Assembly (NCBI GenBank): GCA_041395325.1
Contig: JAWLAT010000026.1
Span: forward strand, 1-64,000
Direction: 5' to 3'
Source of the DNA: JAWLAT01 sp041395325
Lineage (GTDB): Bacteria; Pseudomonadota; Gammaproteobacteria; Xanthomonadales; SZUA-5
DNA length: 64,000 nt
The first letter of the stretch is position 1. Every line of letters begins with the position of its first letter. The notes beneath the pieces were generated by a model. The model was given only the letters and a program-made list of their open reading frames with translations. It made no database searches and was not told the DNA's origin. The translations under genes and the position numbers were made by a program. Shown piece by piece: positions 34,643-44,253 of this stretch.

Positions 34643-35653
34643 ATGAGCGCGGAAGCGACGGTCGCGGCCGAGGCGCCGGCGGGCCTCGAATCCGACCTGT
34701 CCGCACTGCAAGCGCTGCGCGAGGCGATCGGGCAGGCGGTGGTGGGTCAGGCGGAGGTGATCGAGCAGCTGCTGGTGGCGTTGCTGGCTGGGGGTCACTG
34801 CCTGCTCGAAGGTGTGCCCGGCCTGGGCAAGACGCTGCTGGTGCGGACCCTGGGTGATGCGCTGAAGCTGGACTTTCACCGCATTCAGTTCACCCCGGAT
34901 CTGATGCCCAGCGACATCCTCGGCACCGAGGTGCTGGAACAGGATCCGGACAGTGGTCAGCGCCGCTTCCGCTTTCAGAACGGACCGGTGTTCACCAATC
35001 TGCTGCTGGCCGACGAGCTCAATCGCACGCCACCGAAGACACAGGCCGCCCTGCTGGAGGCGATGCAGGAACAGACGGTCAGCTACGGCGGGGTGACCCG
35101 GCCATTGCCGCAGCCCTTTTTCGTGCTGGCCACCCAGAATCCGATCGAGCAGGCCGGCACCTACCCGCTTCCCGAAGCCCAGCTGGACCGCTTCCTGCTG
35201 CAGCTGAAGGTCGACTACCCGAGCGAGGCCGAGGAACGCGCAATCCTCGCGCTGACCACCGGCAGTGGTATCGCGGAGGTGCCCAGCGTGCTCGATGGCG
35301 AGCGCCTGCTGGTGCTGCGCCGGCATGTGCGCGAAGTGCATCTGAGCGAGGATCTGCTCAGCTGGATCACCCGACTGGTGCGCGCCACCCGCCCCGGTGC
35401 CGACGCCCTGCCGGAAATCAACCAGTGGCTGCGCTGGGGAGCCGGACCGCGTGCCGGACAGGCGCTGGTGCTGGGCGCCAAGGCCCGCGCATTGCTGCAC
35501 GGCCGCCTGGCGGCCACCCGAGAGGATGTGCAGGCCCTGGCCGCACCGGTGCTGCGCCATCGCCTGTTGCTGTCCTTCCTGGCCGAGGCCGAGCAACGCC
35601 AGACCGACGAGGTGGTGCAGCTGCTGCTGCAACGCGTACCGGCACCCGGCTGA
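34643..35653 (+). CDS. MoxR-family AAA+ ATPase
   Basis: 336 residues from ATG 34643. The AAA+ core of the MoxR type is complete: Walker A GVPGLGKTLL, FTPDLMPSDILGTEVLEQDP, Walker B LLLADELNRTPPKTQAALLE, sensor 1 VLATQNPIEQAGTYPLPEAQ and sensor 2 near the C-terminal lid. MoxR ATPases act as chaperones that assemble or activate metal or cofactor proteins, usually with von Willebrand factor A partners encoded next door. Here DUF58, BatA-like and DUF4175 genes follow on the same strand. Confidence 0.93.
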   Translation: MSAEATVAAEAPAGLESDLSALQALREAIGQAVVGQAEVIEQLLVALLAGGHCLLEGVPGLGKTLLVRTLGDALKLDFHRIQFTPDLMPSDILGTEVLEQDPDSGQRRFRFQNGPVFTNLLLADELNRTPPKTQAALLEAMQEQTVSYGGVTRPLPQPFFVLATQNPIEQAGTYPLPEAQLDRFLLQLKVDYPSEAEERAILALTTGSGIAEVPSVLDGERLLVLRRHVREVHLSEDLLSWITRLVRATRPGADALPEINQWLRWGAGPRAGQALVLGAKARALLHGRLAATREDVQALAAPVLRHRLLLSFLAEAEQRQTDEVVQLLLQRVPAPG

Positions 35654-35719
35654 GCCGACGAGGAATCGGCATGATTGTGGGCGCAAGAGCGTTTCCGTTG
35701 GCTGGCAAAGCCAGAGCCC

Positions 35720-35765
35720 ACCCCTCCCCGTCCCTCCCCTCCGCCTTCGGCGCAAGGGAGGGGGC
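35720..35765. repeat. GC-rich hairpin repeat, copy A2
   Basis: CCCCTCCCCG, TCCCTCCCCTCCG, loop, then CGCAAGGGAGGGGG. Nearly identical to copy A1 at 8213-8260. Confidence 0.65.
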
Positions 35766-35853
35766 GCAGGGTTGGTGGTCAGACTCAACTGGACGTCGGT
35801 GCGCAGGGGCAAGACCCTTGGAGCCCGGGTGCTTGAGGTGCGGCTCGCTGTTC

Positions 35854-35900
35854 TCCTCCCCTTGGCCGGCGAAGTCGGCGAGGGGGAGGTCGGGAGGGGG
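35854..35900. repeat. GC-rich hairpin repeat, copy B2
   Basis: CTCCCCTTGG ... AGGGGGAGGTCGGGAGGGGG, inverted relative to A2 and 88 bases from it. It corresponds to copy B1 at 8511-8575. Confidence 0.6.
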
Positions 35901-36041
35901 TTCCAGGGACATTCGTGGAACCCGGCGATGGCACGAGTCCGCCGTTGCGACTCCCCAGGTTCGCGGTTCAAATCGATTGGTTCCTGGCGCCGCAACCTGG
36001 ATTGCGACGCCGCGCAGACCCCATTTGGCGGTGGTCGGTCA

Positions 36042-36914
36042 ATGGACCTGATCCCCGCCGACCTGCGCGCGCAACTGCGGCGCTTGCGGCTGCGCAGTCG
36101 CAGCGGTGTGCACGGCGCCGGCAGCGGCCGTCAGCAAAGCCGCGAGCGCGGCGCCGGGATGGAGTTCCTGCAATACCGCGCCTATCAGCCCGGTGACGAG
36201 CCACGGCAGATCGATTGGCGCTTGTTCGCCCGCAGCGACCGGGCCTATGTACGGGAGGCCGAGCGCGACAGCCCGTTGGCGCTGTGGTTGCTGCTCGATG
36301 CCAGCGCCTCGATGCGCCAGGCCGATCCGGGCGGACCGTCCCGGCTGGAGGTGGCGCGGATCCTGGCCGCCAGTCTGGTCGAGCTGGCGCTGGCTGGTGG
36401 CGACCGCTTCGGGTTGGCGCTGCTCGGTGACAACGAACTGCGACTGCAGCCCTTGGGCGCCGGACCGCGTCAGCGTGATCGCTGCGTGCTGTTGCTCGGC
36501 GGTCTGCAACCGGCGGGCCAGTTGCCGAACATCGAGCAGTGCGAACCCTTGTGGGCGCGCACGCAGGCCGGCCATCTGGTCATCACGCTCAGCGATGGTT
36601 TCGACCCGACGCTGCTGGAGTTGCAGCGACGCCTGGCCGGTGCGGGTCGTGAAGTCATCGATGTGCAACTGCTCACTGTCGCCGAGCGCGACTTTCCCTT
36701 TCGCGATGGCCACCGCTTCGTCGAGCCGGAGAGCGGCGCCTGGCTGGAAGCCGACGGGCCGGCCGCGCGCGAACAGTTTCGCCAGCAATTCGAGCAGGCA
36801 CAGGACGAGCGTCGCCAGAGCCTGGGTGGTGTTGGTGTGCGCTGTCTGACCCATGTGCTGGATCGACCGTTGATCGACGTGCTGCGTGCGATCTGCGGAC
36901 CGGAGGGCGGCTGA
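36042..36914 (+). CDS. DUF58 domain protein (VWA-like, MoxR partner)
   Basis: 290 residues from ATG 36042; the longer open frame upstream crosses the repeat pair and is rejected. The DUF58 signature YRAYQPGDEPRQIDWRLFAR, then SDRAYVREAERD, is followed by a VWA-like core with the MIDAS motif DASAS in LLLDASASMRQ. Such proteins bind a divalent metal through MIDAS and act with MoxR ATPases on envelope or cofactor proteins. Its stop overlaps the next start as TGATG. Confidence 0.88.
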   Translation: MDLIPADLRAQLRRLRLRSRSGVHGAGSGRQQSRERGAGMEFLQYRAYQPGDEPRQIDWRLFARSDRAYVREAERDSPLALWLLLDASASMRQADPGGPSRLEVARILAASLVELALAGGDRFGLALLGDNELRLQPLGAGPRQRDRCVLLLGGLQPAGQLPNIEQCEPLWARTQAGHLVITLSDGFDPTLLELQRRLAGAGREVIDVQLLTVAERDFPFRDGHRFVEPESGAWLEADGPAAREQFRQQFEQAQDERRQSLGGVGVRCLTHVLDRPLIDVLRAICGPEGG

Positions 36915-38080
36915 TGGGCCTGGGTCTGCTCACCCCGCTGGCCTTGCTGGGACTCCTGACTCTGGCGCTGCCCTTGTTGATTCACCTGCGTCGACAGGTG
37001 GACCGGCAACCGGTCGATTTCGCCGCTTTGCGCTGGTTGCAGGCGCGGTTGCGACCGCGCAGCCGTTGGCGTCTGGAGCGGCCCTGGTTGTTGTTGTTGC
37101 GACTGTTGCTGGCCGCCTTGCTGGCGCTGCTGCTGGCCAGCCCGGTGTGGCAATCGCTGCGCCGGACGGATGCGCTGCTGCTCCATCCGGCGCTGGATCC
37201 GGCGCTGCTGTCTCCTGCCGATGCCGCCAACGCACGCTGGTGGGCGCCGGGCTTCCCGGCCATCGACGAACCCGCGCCTGCGCCAGTGCTGGCCAGCATC
37301 AGTCTGTTGCGCCAGTTCGATGCCCAGCGGGCGCCCGGACAAGGACTGCAGGTGTGGTTGCCGGACAGCGTGGAAGCGGCCGATGCCGAACTGCCGCAAT
37401 GGTCGCGGGTCATCGACTGGCAGGTGCAGCCCGGTGTTGAAGCGGAAGCCACCGAATCGCCACCTCGCCCGCGCTTCTGGTGGCACGGTGATGCGTCGGC
37501 TGCTGCCGGCTGGTGGCTGGCGGCACTGCAGGCGCTGGCAGAACCGACGGGCGAGGCGTCATCGGTGGCGCGCATCGAGCTGCAAACCGAGACCCTGCCG
37601 ACGCTGCCGGTGAGACCCGGCGATACCCTGATCTGGGCTTCCGATGAGCCGCTTTCGGCCGATTTGCAGGACTGGCTGCAACAGGGTGGTCAGCTGTGGC
37701 AAACCGCGCCCTGCGAGGACTGCAGCGCGCCAAGCGAATGGACGGCGCTGTGGCGCAGCGACGATGGCCGGCGCAGCCTCTGGCAGCAACGCGTGGGCCA
37801 GGGTCGAGCGTTGCGCTTCGATGCGCCAGTGGACGCGGCCGACTTCCCCGAATGGCTGCAGCCCGAGTTTCCACAGTGGCTGCTGCAATGGTCGCGTCCG
37901 CTGGTCGAACCAACCCGGCTGCCGGCGGCGCTGCTGGCTGGTGATGGCGCCGTTGCACCGGCGCGGTCCTTGCCGCAGGTTGAGTCGCTGCAGGGCTGGC
38001 TGAGTCTGCTGATCGCCTTGCTGTGGTTGCTGGAGCGGGCAATGGCCGGGCCGCGCCGATCGACAGGTGCGACGGCATGA
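36914..38080 (+). CDS. BatA-like membrane protein
   Basis: 388 residues. The N-terminus (LLTPLALLGLLTLALPLLIH, then LRRQVDRQPVDFAALRWLQA) is the BatA N-terminal domain of aerotolerance-type proteins, with a second helix LLLLRLLLAALLALLLASPV and a third near the end (WLSLLIALLWLLERAM). The middle part (about 100-350) faces the periplasm and is poorly conserved. I see no MIDAS motif, so this is not the full VWA protein. It is coupled to DUF58 upstream and overlaps the next gene as ATGA. Confidence 0.82.
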   Translation: MGLGLLTPLALLGLLTLALPLLIHLRRQVDRQPVDFAALRWLQARLRPRSRWRLERPWLLLLRLLLAALLALLLASPVWQSLRRTDALLLHPALDPALLSPADAANARWWAPGFPAIDEPAPAPVLASISLLRQFDAQRAPGQGLQVWLPDSVEAADAELPQWSRVIDWQVQPGVEAEATESPPRPRFWWHGDASAAAGWWLAALQALAEPTGEASSVARIELQTETLPTLPVRPGDTLIWASDEPLSADLQDWLQQGGQLWQTAPCEDCSAPSEWTALWRSDDGRRSLWQQRVGQGRALRFDAPVDAADFPEWLQPEFPQWLLQWSRPLVEPTRLPAALLAGDGAVAPARSLPQVESLQGWLSLLIALLWLLERAMAGPRRSTGATA

Positions 38081-40323
38081 GCATTCCAGCCGCGATGGTC
38101 CGACGCTGGCGACAGGCGCGCTGGCGGGCGCTGCTGACACCCGTGTTGCTGGTGCTGGCACCGCTGCTGGCGCTGACCTGGGCCTGGCCGCAGGGTTGGC
38201 CGATGGCTGTGCTGGTCGGCCTGGCCGCGCTGGCTGGGGGCGGCTGGTGCGCGCGACGGCTGGACCGGCACTGGCTGGCGCTTCAGATGGATGCGCGCGT
38301 GCCCGAGCTGGAAGACAGCAGCGGCCTGTTGTTGGGTCTGGAAGCCCCGCGCAGCGGCCTGGCCCAGGCGCAAATGGCCCGTCTGCGAGCGCGACTGCCG
38401 ACGCTGACCCTGCCCGATTTGCGCGCGGCCTGGCCATGGCGGGCCACGCTGGCCAGTGGGCTGCTGGCGGCGGCGCTGGCGTTGCTGTTGACGCATTGGC
38501 CGTCGGCAGAGGCGCCCGTCGATGTGCAGGCTCCGTTGGTCGTCGATCCGCCTGCAGCGGTCAGCGAACCCGCCTGGCGCGCCTTCGCCCTGAGCATCGA
38601 GCCGCCGGCCTACACCGGCCTGCCGCTGGCGCGCAGCGACGAGCCGGTCGCCACGGCACCGGCTGGTTCCACGCTGCGCTGGCAATGGCAGCTCGATGGA
38701 CCCGATCAGTGCCAGCAGTGTGACGTGCGCCTGCGCTTTCACGACGACAGCGAACTGCCCTTGCAGCGCGACATCGAAGGGCAGTGGAGCGCCGAGCGCG
38801 CGCTGCCGGAGGACACCTACTACCGACTGTTGGTCGACGGCCAGCCGCTGGCTAGCCCCGATGGCGACAGCGGTCCCTGGCGGTTGCATGCCGTGGTCGA
38901 TCAGCCGCCGCAGATTCGCGTGATCGAGCCCACCCGCACCCTGACCGTACTCGAACAGGCACAAGGTCAGTGGCCGTTGCAGTTCGAGGTCAGCGACGAC
39001 TACGGACTGGGCGAGGCGGAACTGCAGATCACCCTGGCGCAGGGCAGCGGCGAACAGATCACCGTGGCCGAGCGCCGCCAACGCCTGCGTGGCGAGGGCG
39101 ATCAGCGTCTGCGCAGCTATCGGCATCGCCTCAACCCGGCGGCATTGGGTTTCGCCCAGGGCGACGATCTGATCATTCGCCTGCAGGTGGCCGACCGCGC
39201 CCAGCCGCGGCCACAGCGCAGTGTCAGTGCCAGCTACATCCTGCGCTGGCCGGCCCGGCAGGCCGCCGAGGCCAGCGGCGTGGAGGTGTCGGTGCAGAAG
39301 GCCATGCCGGCCTATTTCCGCAGCCAGCGGCAGATCATCATCGACACCGAGGCGCTGATCGCTGCGCGCTTCAGTCCGCCGGCCGGGCAGACCCCGCTGT
39401 CGGCAGATGAGTTTGCCGAGCGAGCCGACTTGCTGGGCGTGGACCAGCGCATTCTGCGTCTGCGCTACGGCCAGTTCCTCGGCGAAGAGGCCGAAGGCGC
39501 ACCGAGCTCCGAGTTGCAGGGCCGCGTGGCGGCCCTGCGCGAGGACGGCGACGACCACGACGATCATGACGACCACGAGGCTCACGACCAGCCTGAAGAC
39601 CGAAGCGCCGCGGCCGACCAGCACGCCGGTCACGATCACGGTGAGGGCGGCGCCGATGAGGGCGATGGCGGCTTCGGCTCGGCCATCAGCGTGCTGGAAG
39701 AATACGGCCACACCCACGATGACGCCGAGGCCACCACGCTGTTCGACCCGGCTACCAGGGCGCTGCTGCGCTCGGCTCTGAACGCGATGTGGCAATCGGA
39801 GCTGGCCCTGCGTCAGGCCCAGCCGCGGGATTCTCTGCCGCATCAGTACCGGGCGCTGGACTACATCAAGCAGGTACAGCAGGCCAGTCGGATCTATCTG
39901 GCCCGCGTGGGCCTGGAATTGCCGCCCATCGATCCTTCGCGGCGGCTGAGTGGTGAGGCCAAGGGTCTGGCCCGCGCCACCGATCGACTGCAGGTCGCGC
40001 AAGCGGACGATCCGGTCCCCGCCTGGTGGGCGGCCAGCGCCGAGGGTTCGGCGCCCACGGCCGAGCAATTGGCTCAGCTGCGAGCCTGGCTGGATCAGGC
40101 GGCCCCGGCCACCGGTGACCCGCTGAGCCTGCTCGCAGCCGCCGAACGCTGGTCGGCCGACCCCGAGTGTCGTCCCTGCCAGCGCGACTATCAGCAAGCA
40201 CTGTGGCCGCTGCTGCGGCTGCCACCCACGCGGCCGTCACTGCGAGCGCGCCTCGATGCCGTCGGTGCCAGCTATCTGCAGCGACTGGAACGACTCGACG
40301 CCTCGGCAACGGAGGTGCCATGA
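38077..40323 (+). CDS. DUF4175-like large membrane protein
   Basis: 748 residues from ATG 38077. Two membrane segments (LLTPVLLVLAPLLALTWAWP and PMAVLVGLAALAGGGWC) start the protein, a third follows (ATLASGLLAAALALLLTHWP), and a long soluble part comes after. The pattern of N-terminal helices, SIEPPAYTGLPL and SDDYGLGEAELQITLAQGSG fits DUF4175 proteins of MoxR-type operons. About residues 490-530 form an Asp/His-rich insert (DDHDDHDDHEAHD, HAGHDHGEGG) that could bind metal. It overlaps the neighbours on both sides by four bases. Confidence 0.78.
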   Translation: MSIPAAMVRRWRQARWRALLTPVLLVLAPLLALTWAWPQGWPMAVLVGLAALAGGGWCARRLDRHWLALQMDARVPELEDSSGLLLGLEAPRSGLAQAQMARLRARLPTLTLPDLRAAWPWRATLASGLLAAALALLLTHWPSAEAPVDVQAPLVVDPPAAVSEPAWRAFALSIEPPAYTGLPLARSDEPVATAPAGSTLRWQWQLDGPDQCQQCDVRLRFHDDSELPLQRDIEGQWSAERALPEDTYYRLLVDGQPLASPDGDSGPWRLHAVVDQPPQIRVIEPTRTLTVLEQAQGQWPLQFEVSDDYGLGEAELQITLAQGSGEQITVAERRQRLRGEGDQRLRSYRHRLNPAALGFAQGDDLIIRLQVADRAQPRPQRSVSASYILRWPARQAAEASGVEVSVQKAMPAYFRSQRQIIIDTEALIAARFSPPAGQTPLSADEFAERADLLGVDQRILRLRYGQFLGEEAEGAPSSELQGRVAALREDGDDHDDHDDHEAHDQPEDRSAAADQHAGHDHGEGGADEGDGGFGSAISVLEEYGHTHDDAEATTLFDPATRALLRSALNAMWQSELALRQAQPRDSLPHQYRALDYIKQVQQASRIYLARVGLELPPIDPSRRLSGEAKGLARATDRLQVAQADDPVPAWWAASAEGSAPTAEQLAQLRAWLDQAAPATGDPLSLLAAAERWSADPECRPCQRDYQQALWPLLRLPPTRPSLRARLDAVGASYLQRLERLDASATEVP

Positions 40324-42212
40324 GTTTGTCCCTGCCGCCGTGGCTGTTGCCGCTGCTGTTGCTGCTCGCCCTGCTGGTGGGCGGCTGGCGGGCCTGGCGC
40401 GCGCGTCGCGGTGCTCGCTGGCTGGGCTTCGTGCTGTTGCTGCAACTGGGCGTGAGTCTGGTGTTGTGGCAGCTGCTGCGGGCGCCCGCCCCAGCGCCGG
40501 CCGCGACCGCGCTGATCGTGCTGACGGCCAATCACGGCTTGCCGACCGACGATCCGCAGGCATTGACGCGCGCGCTGGCCGAATACCCTTCGGCTGCGGC
40601 CTACGCCGAAGCGTCCGTGTCGGCATTGCCAGAGGCGGGTTCCTTGCCGCTGGGCGAGGGCAGAACGCTGCAGGCGGTGCCGGATCTGGCCACGGCGTTG
40701 CGCCTGTGGCCGGCTCGGCGCCTGTTGATCATTGGCGACGGCTTGCAGCCTCGCGATCTCCCGGCCATTCGCTCCTTGGCGCTGGACTGGCAGCCGCCAG
40801 GTCAGCTGGAAGGTGTCACTGACCTGCAGTTGCCGCCGCCGACGCCGGTGGCGCAGGACTGGGTATTGCGCGGCCAGCTGTCGCTGCCCCAGGTAGCGGC
40901 GAATGACCACAGTCTCTGGCAGTTGCGCCTGCTCGATCCGGCCGGCACGTCGGTGGATCAAGTCCCGCTCTCTGCTGACGGGCGATTCGAGCTGCGCGCG
41001 CGCACGCCGGTCGCGGGCCGGCACGACTATCGGTTGCAGTGGCGGGATGCCGCTCAGGCGGTGGGCGGCGAACTTGTGGTACCGGTACAGATCGTGCAGC
41101 CGTCGCCATTGCGGCTGGCCATCCAGGCCGGCGCGCCCAGCCCGGAACTCAAGTTCCTGCGTCGCTGGGCGATGGATGCCGGTCTGTTGCAGCAGAGCCA
41201 GATTGCGATGCGCCCGAATCTGCGCCTGCGCGGCGGCGAGGCCATAAATGGCGCAGCCGCCGAGGACTGGCAGCAGACCGATCTTCTGATCATCGACGAC
41301 CGCACCTGGCGCGACTGGCCGGAAAGCCGGCGGGCCGCCGCGCGCAGCGCGGTCGCGGCCGGCATGGGCCTGTTGTTGCGACAGACCGGGACATTGGATC
41401 GCATCGCCGGTGAACGACTGGCCGAGCTGGGTTTTCAGGCCGAGACGGCGGAAATCAGCCGACAGCTGCGCCTGGCCAGTCCGGCCCGGCAGGATTGCGA
41501 TGCCCCCAGCAGTGAAGGCAAGGATGCCGCAGATCCGGTCGCCAGCGGCCGCTGCCTGGGTTTGGGCCAGCTGGATCTGCAGCGTCGCCCGTTGCGCGTG
41601 CAGGCCGACCCGTCGGTGCCCTTGCTGCAAGCCAGCGACGGCGAACCGCTCGGGCTGTGGCATCCGCTGGGTCAGGGGCGGGTGGGCATGCTTTGGCTCA
41701 GCGACAGTCATCGCATCGCGCTGATGCTGGGTCCCGCCGAACACGCCACGCTGTGGGCAGGGCTGGCGGGCACACTGGCTCGAGCGCAGGGCACGGTGCA
41801 GAACGATCCACGCTCGCTGGAACCGGCGTGGGTGGGCCAGCGGCTGACCGTCTGCGGTGGCTGGGGTCAGGTCCGAGATCCGACCGGTGACACCACGGAC
41901 TTGTTGGCGTCGACCGATCGACCCGATTGCGCCGGCTGGTGGCCGCGCCGCGCGGGTTGGCATGCGCTGCTGCCTGAGTTGGACTCGACCCAGGCGGAGC
42001 GCTGGCGGTATGTGCGCGCCGCGGAGGATGCGCCCTCGCTGTGGCGGGCCAGCATTCAGCGCCAAATGGCTGCACAGGTGGCGACGGCGCCGACAGCCAC
42101 CGACCCGGAGACGGCCTACTCGGACTCGCGCTGGCGCTGGTGGCTCAGCCTGTGGCTGCTGCTCGGCGGCCTGTGGTTGCTGGAACGCGCACCGCCCCGG
42201 CGGTCCGACTGA
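40320..42212 (+). CDS. Large membrane protein, last gene of the MoxR unit
   Basis: 630 residues from ATG 40320. Two N-terminal helices (PPWLLPLLLLLALLVGGW, WLGFVLLLQLGVSLVLWQLL) and one C-terminal helix (WRWWLSLWLLLGGLWLLE) frame a long periplasmic region. A segment near the middle (LLIIDDRTWRDWPESRRAAA, VAAGMGLLLRQTGTL) resembles a glutamine-amidotransferase-like fold, as in other proteins of such operons. I do not recognise the whole family. It is coupled to DUF4175 by a four-base overlap and ends the unit. Confidence 0.7.
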   Translation: MSLSLPPWLLPLLLLLALLVGGWRAWRARRGARWLGFVLLLQLGVSLVLWQLLRAPAPAPAATALIVLTANHGLPTDDPQALTRALAEYPSAAAYAEASVSALPEAGSLPLGEGRTLQAVPDLATALRLWPARRLLIIGDGLQPRDLPAIRSLALDWQPPGQLEGVTDLQLPPPTPVAQDWVLRGQLSLPQVAANDHSLWQLRLLDPAGTSVDQVPLSADGRFELRARTPVAGRHDYRLQWRDAAQAVGGELVVPVQIVQPSPLRLAIQAGAPSPELKFLRRWAMDAGLLQQSQIAMRPNLRLRGGEAINGAAAEDWQQTDLLIIDDRTWRDWPESRRAAARSAVAAGMGLLLRQTGTLDRIAGERLAELGFQAETAEISRQLRLASPARQDCDAPSSEGKDAADPVASGRCLGLGQLDLQRRPLRVQADPSVPLLQASDGEPLGLWHPLGQGRVGMLWLSDSHRIALMLGPAEHATLWAGLAGTLARAQGTVQNDPRSLEPAWVGQRLTVCGGWGQVRDPTGDTTDLLASTDRPDCAGWWPRRAGWHALLPELDSTQAERWRYVRAAEDAPSLWRASIQRQMAAQVATAPTATDPETAYSDSRWRWWLSLWLLLGGLWLLERAPPRRSD

Positions 42213-42360
42213 CCCGCAGGACGATCAAGGCCGAGCGGGACGAATGCCTGCCCAGCCCGGACGACCAGAGCGCTGCGCGGCAGTCGCGGCCATCCGGGCC
42301 GCACGCCGGGCTGTCCGCTTGCGGGCAACGGCTGCGCTGAAGCGCTCAGGTCATCCGGGC

Positions 42361-44253
42361 TCAGCCCCTCCCCAGCACCTGCCTGATCTCGTCGAGAATG
42401 GCCGGATCGTCGATCGTCGCCGGCATCTTGTAGGGCTGATCGTCGGCGATGGCACGCATGGTGCCGCGCAGGATCTTGCCGGAGCGAGTCTTCGGCAAAC
42501 GCTGCACCACCACGGCGCGCTTGAAGGCCGCCACCGGTCCGATCTGCTGCCGGACCCGGGCCACCAGTTCGGCCACCACATCGGCGTCGGCGCGCTGCAC
42601 GCCCGCCTTCAGCACCACCAGCCCCAGCGGCAGCTGACCCTTGAGCTGATCGGTCACCCCGATGACCGCACATTCGGCCACATCCGGATGACCCGACAGC
42701 ACTTCCTCCATTGCCCCTGTGGACAGTCGGTGACCGGCGACGTTGATCACATCGTCGGTACGAGACATCACAAAAATGTAGCCATCTTCGTCGATATAGC
42801 CGGCATCGGCCGTTTCGTAGTAGCCCGGGAAGTGACTGAGATAGCTGTTGACGAAGCGCTGCTCGGCGCCCCACAGGCCGAGCAGCGAACCGGGCGGCAG
42901 CGGGAGCTTGCAGACCAGCGCACCGATGGTCCCGCGCGGCACCGGATGGCCACCTTCGTCCAGCACCTGGACATCCCATCCGGGGACTGCCAGCGAGGGT
43001 GAGCCGGGCTTGATCGGGCGTTCGCCCAGGCCCTGGCAATTGGCGCAGATGGGCCAGCCGGTTTCGGTCTGCCACCAGTGATCGATCACCGGAATGCCCA
43101 GCTGATCGCGGGCCCATTGCAGGGTGTCCGGATCCAGCCGTTCGCCGGCCAGGAACAGCGCGCGCAGGGAAGACAGGTCATAACCCTGCTTGTAGCTGCC
43201 GCCCGGATCCTCGCGCTTGATCGCACGGAAGGCGGTCGGCGCGGTGAAGAACACCGATACGCCATAGGTCTGGATGATGCGCCAGAAGGCGCCGGGATCG
43301 GGCGTGCCGACCGGCTTGCCTTCGTACAGCACGGTGGTGCTGCCATTCACCAAGGGTCCGTAGACGATGTAGGAATGGCCGACCACCCAACCCACATCGG
43401 AGGCCGCCCAGAAGACCTCGCCCGGCTGCACGCCATAGACGTTGCGCATGCTCCAGGCCAGCGCCACCAGATGACCACCGTTGTCGCGGACCACACCCTT
43501 GGGCTGTCCGGTGGTGCCGGAGGTGTAGAGGATGTAGAGCGGATCGGTGGCGGCTACCGGCACGCAGGGGTGCGGTTCGGCGGCGTTCTCGCACTCGCGC
43601 CAGTCGCGATCGCGCTGACCGTCCAGCGTCACCGGCAATTGCTCGCGCTGCCAGATCAGGCAATGCGCCGGCTGGTGCTGGCTGGCGGCGATGGCCTCGT
43701 CCAGCAGCGGCTTGTAAGGCACCAATCGCCCCGGCTCCAGCCCGCAGGTGGCAGCCAGGATCAGCTTGGGCTTGGCATCGTCGATGCGCACGGCCAGTTC
43801 ATGCGCGGCAAAGCCGCCGAACACCACCGAATGCACCGCGCCCAGTCGGGCGACCGCCAGCATCGCGATCACCGCTTCGGGAATCATCGGCATGTAGACG
43901 ATGACGCGGTCGCCTTTGGTGACGCCCAGAGCGGCCATCGCCCCGGCCAGCTTGGCCACGCGTTGCTGCAACTGGGCATAGGTCAGTCGCTGTACCGAGT
44001 CGGCCAGCGGGGAGTCGTAGATCAGTGCGTTCTGCTCGCCACGGCCGGCGGCCACATGCCGATCAACGGCGTTGTGACAGCTGTTGAGCTCGCCATCCGG
44101 GAACCAGCGCGGGACCGGTTTGGCTTCACGATCCAGCACGCGGCTGTAGGGACTGGACCATTCGATGGCCTGGGCTGCCTCGCCCCAGAACTGCTCAGGG
44201 TCGTCGAGTGAAGCCTGCCAGGCAGCGACTTGCGGATCTTGCTGAGCGTTCAT
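42361..44253 (-). CDS. prpE: Propionate-CoA ligase (PrpE-like)
   Basis: 630 residues from ATG 44253, with GGGAGG 8 bases upstream; a GTG at 44262 lies inside this site. The acyl-adenylate motifs are complete: YILYTSGTTGQPKGVV, GHSYIVYGPLVNGSTTVLYE, HWWQTETGWPI, and the C-terminal PKTRSGKILRGTMR with the acylatable lysine. Length and the tail (PATIDDPAIL) fit PrpE rather than acetyl-CoA synthetase, but substrate choice cannot be proved from sequence alone. It makes propionyl-CoA from propionate and ATP. The gene stands alone; no methylcitrate-cycle genes are nearby. Confidence 0.85.
   Translation of the reverse strand: MNAQQDPQVAAWQASLDDPEQFWGEAAQAIEWSSPYSRVLDREAKPVPRWFPDGELNSCHNAVDRHVAAGRGEQNALIYDSPLADSVQRLTYAQLQQRVAKLAGAMAALGVTKGDRVIVYMPMIPEAVIAMLAVARLGAVHSVVFGGFAAHELAVRIDDAKPKLILAATCGLEPGRLVPYKPLLDEAIAASQHQPAHCLIWQREQLPVTLDGQRDRDWRECENAAEPHPCVPVAATDPLYILYTSGTTGQPKGVVRDNGGHLVALAWSMRNVYGVQPGEVFWAASDVGWVVGHSYIVYGPLVNGSTTVLYEGKPVGTPDPGAFWRIIQTYGVSVFFTAPTAFRAIKREDPGGSYKQGYDLSSLRALFLAGERLDPDTLQWARDQLGIPVIDHWWQTETGWPICANCQGLGERPIKPGSPSLAVPGWDVQVLDEGGHPVPRGTIGALVCKLPLPPGSLLGLWGAEQRFVNSYLSHFPGYYETADAGYIDEDGYIFVMSRTDDVINVAGHRLSTGAMEEVLSGHPDVAECAVIGVTDQLKGQLPLGLVVLKAGVQRADADVVAELVARVRQQIGPVAAFKRAVVVQRLPKTRSGKILRGTMRAIADDQPYKMPATIDDPAILDEIRQVLGRG

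Larger units (their letters stand above)
35654..36041. other. 388-base gap with paired GC-rich hairpins
   Basis: No gene is convincing, although frames from both sides stay open because of the base composition. The gap holds the hairpin repeats A2 (35720-35765) and B2 (35854-35900) in inverted orientation. MoxR and DUF58 genes, usually adjacent, are separated by it. Confidence 0.5.

Noticed and set aside
37690..40197. 835-codon frame opposite the BatA/DUF4175 genes
   Set aside because: No ribosome binding site or domain; low-complexity composition of a shadow frame.
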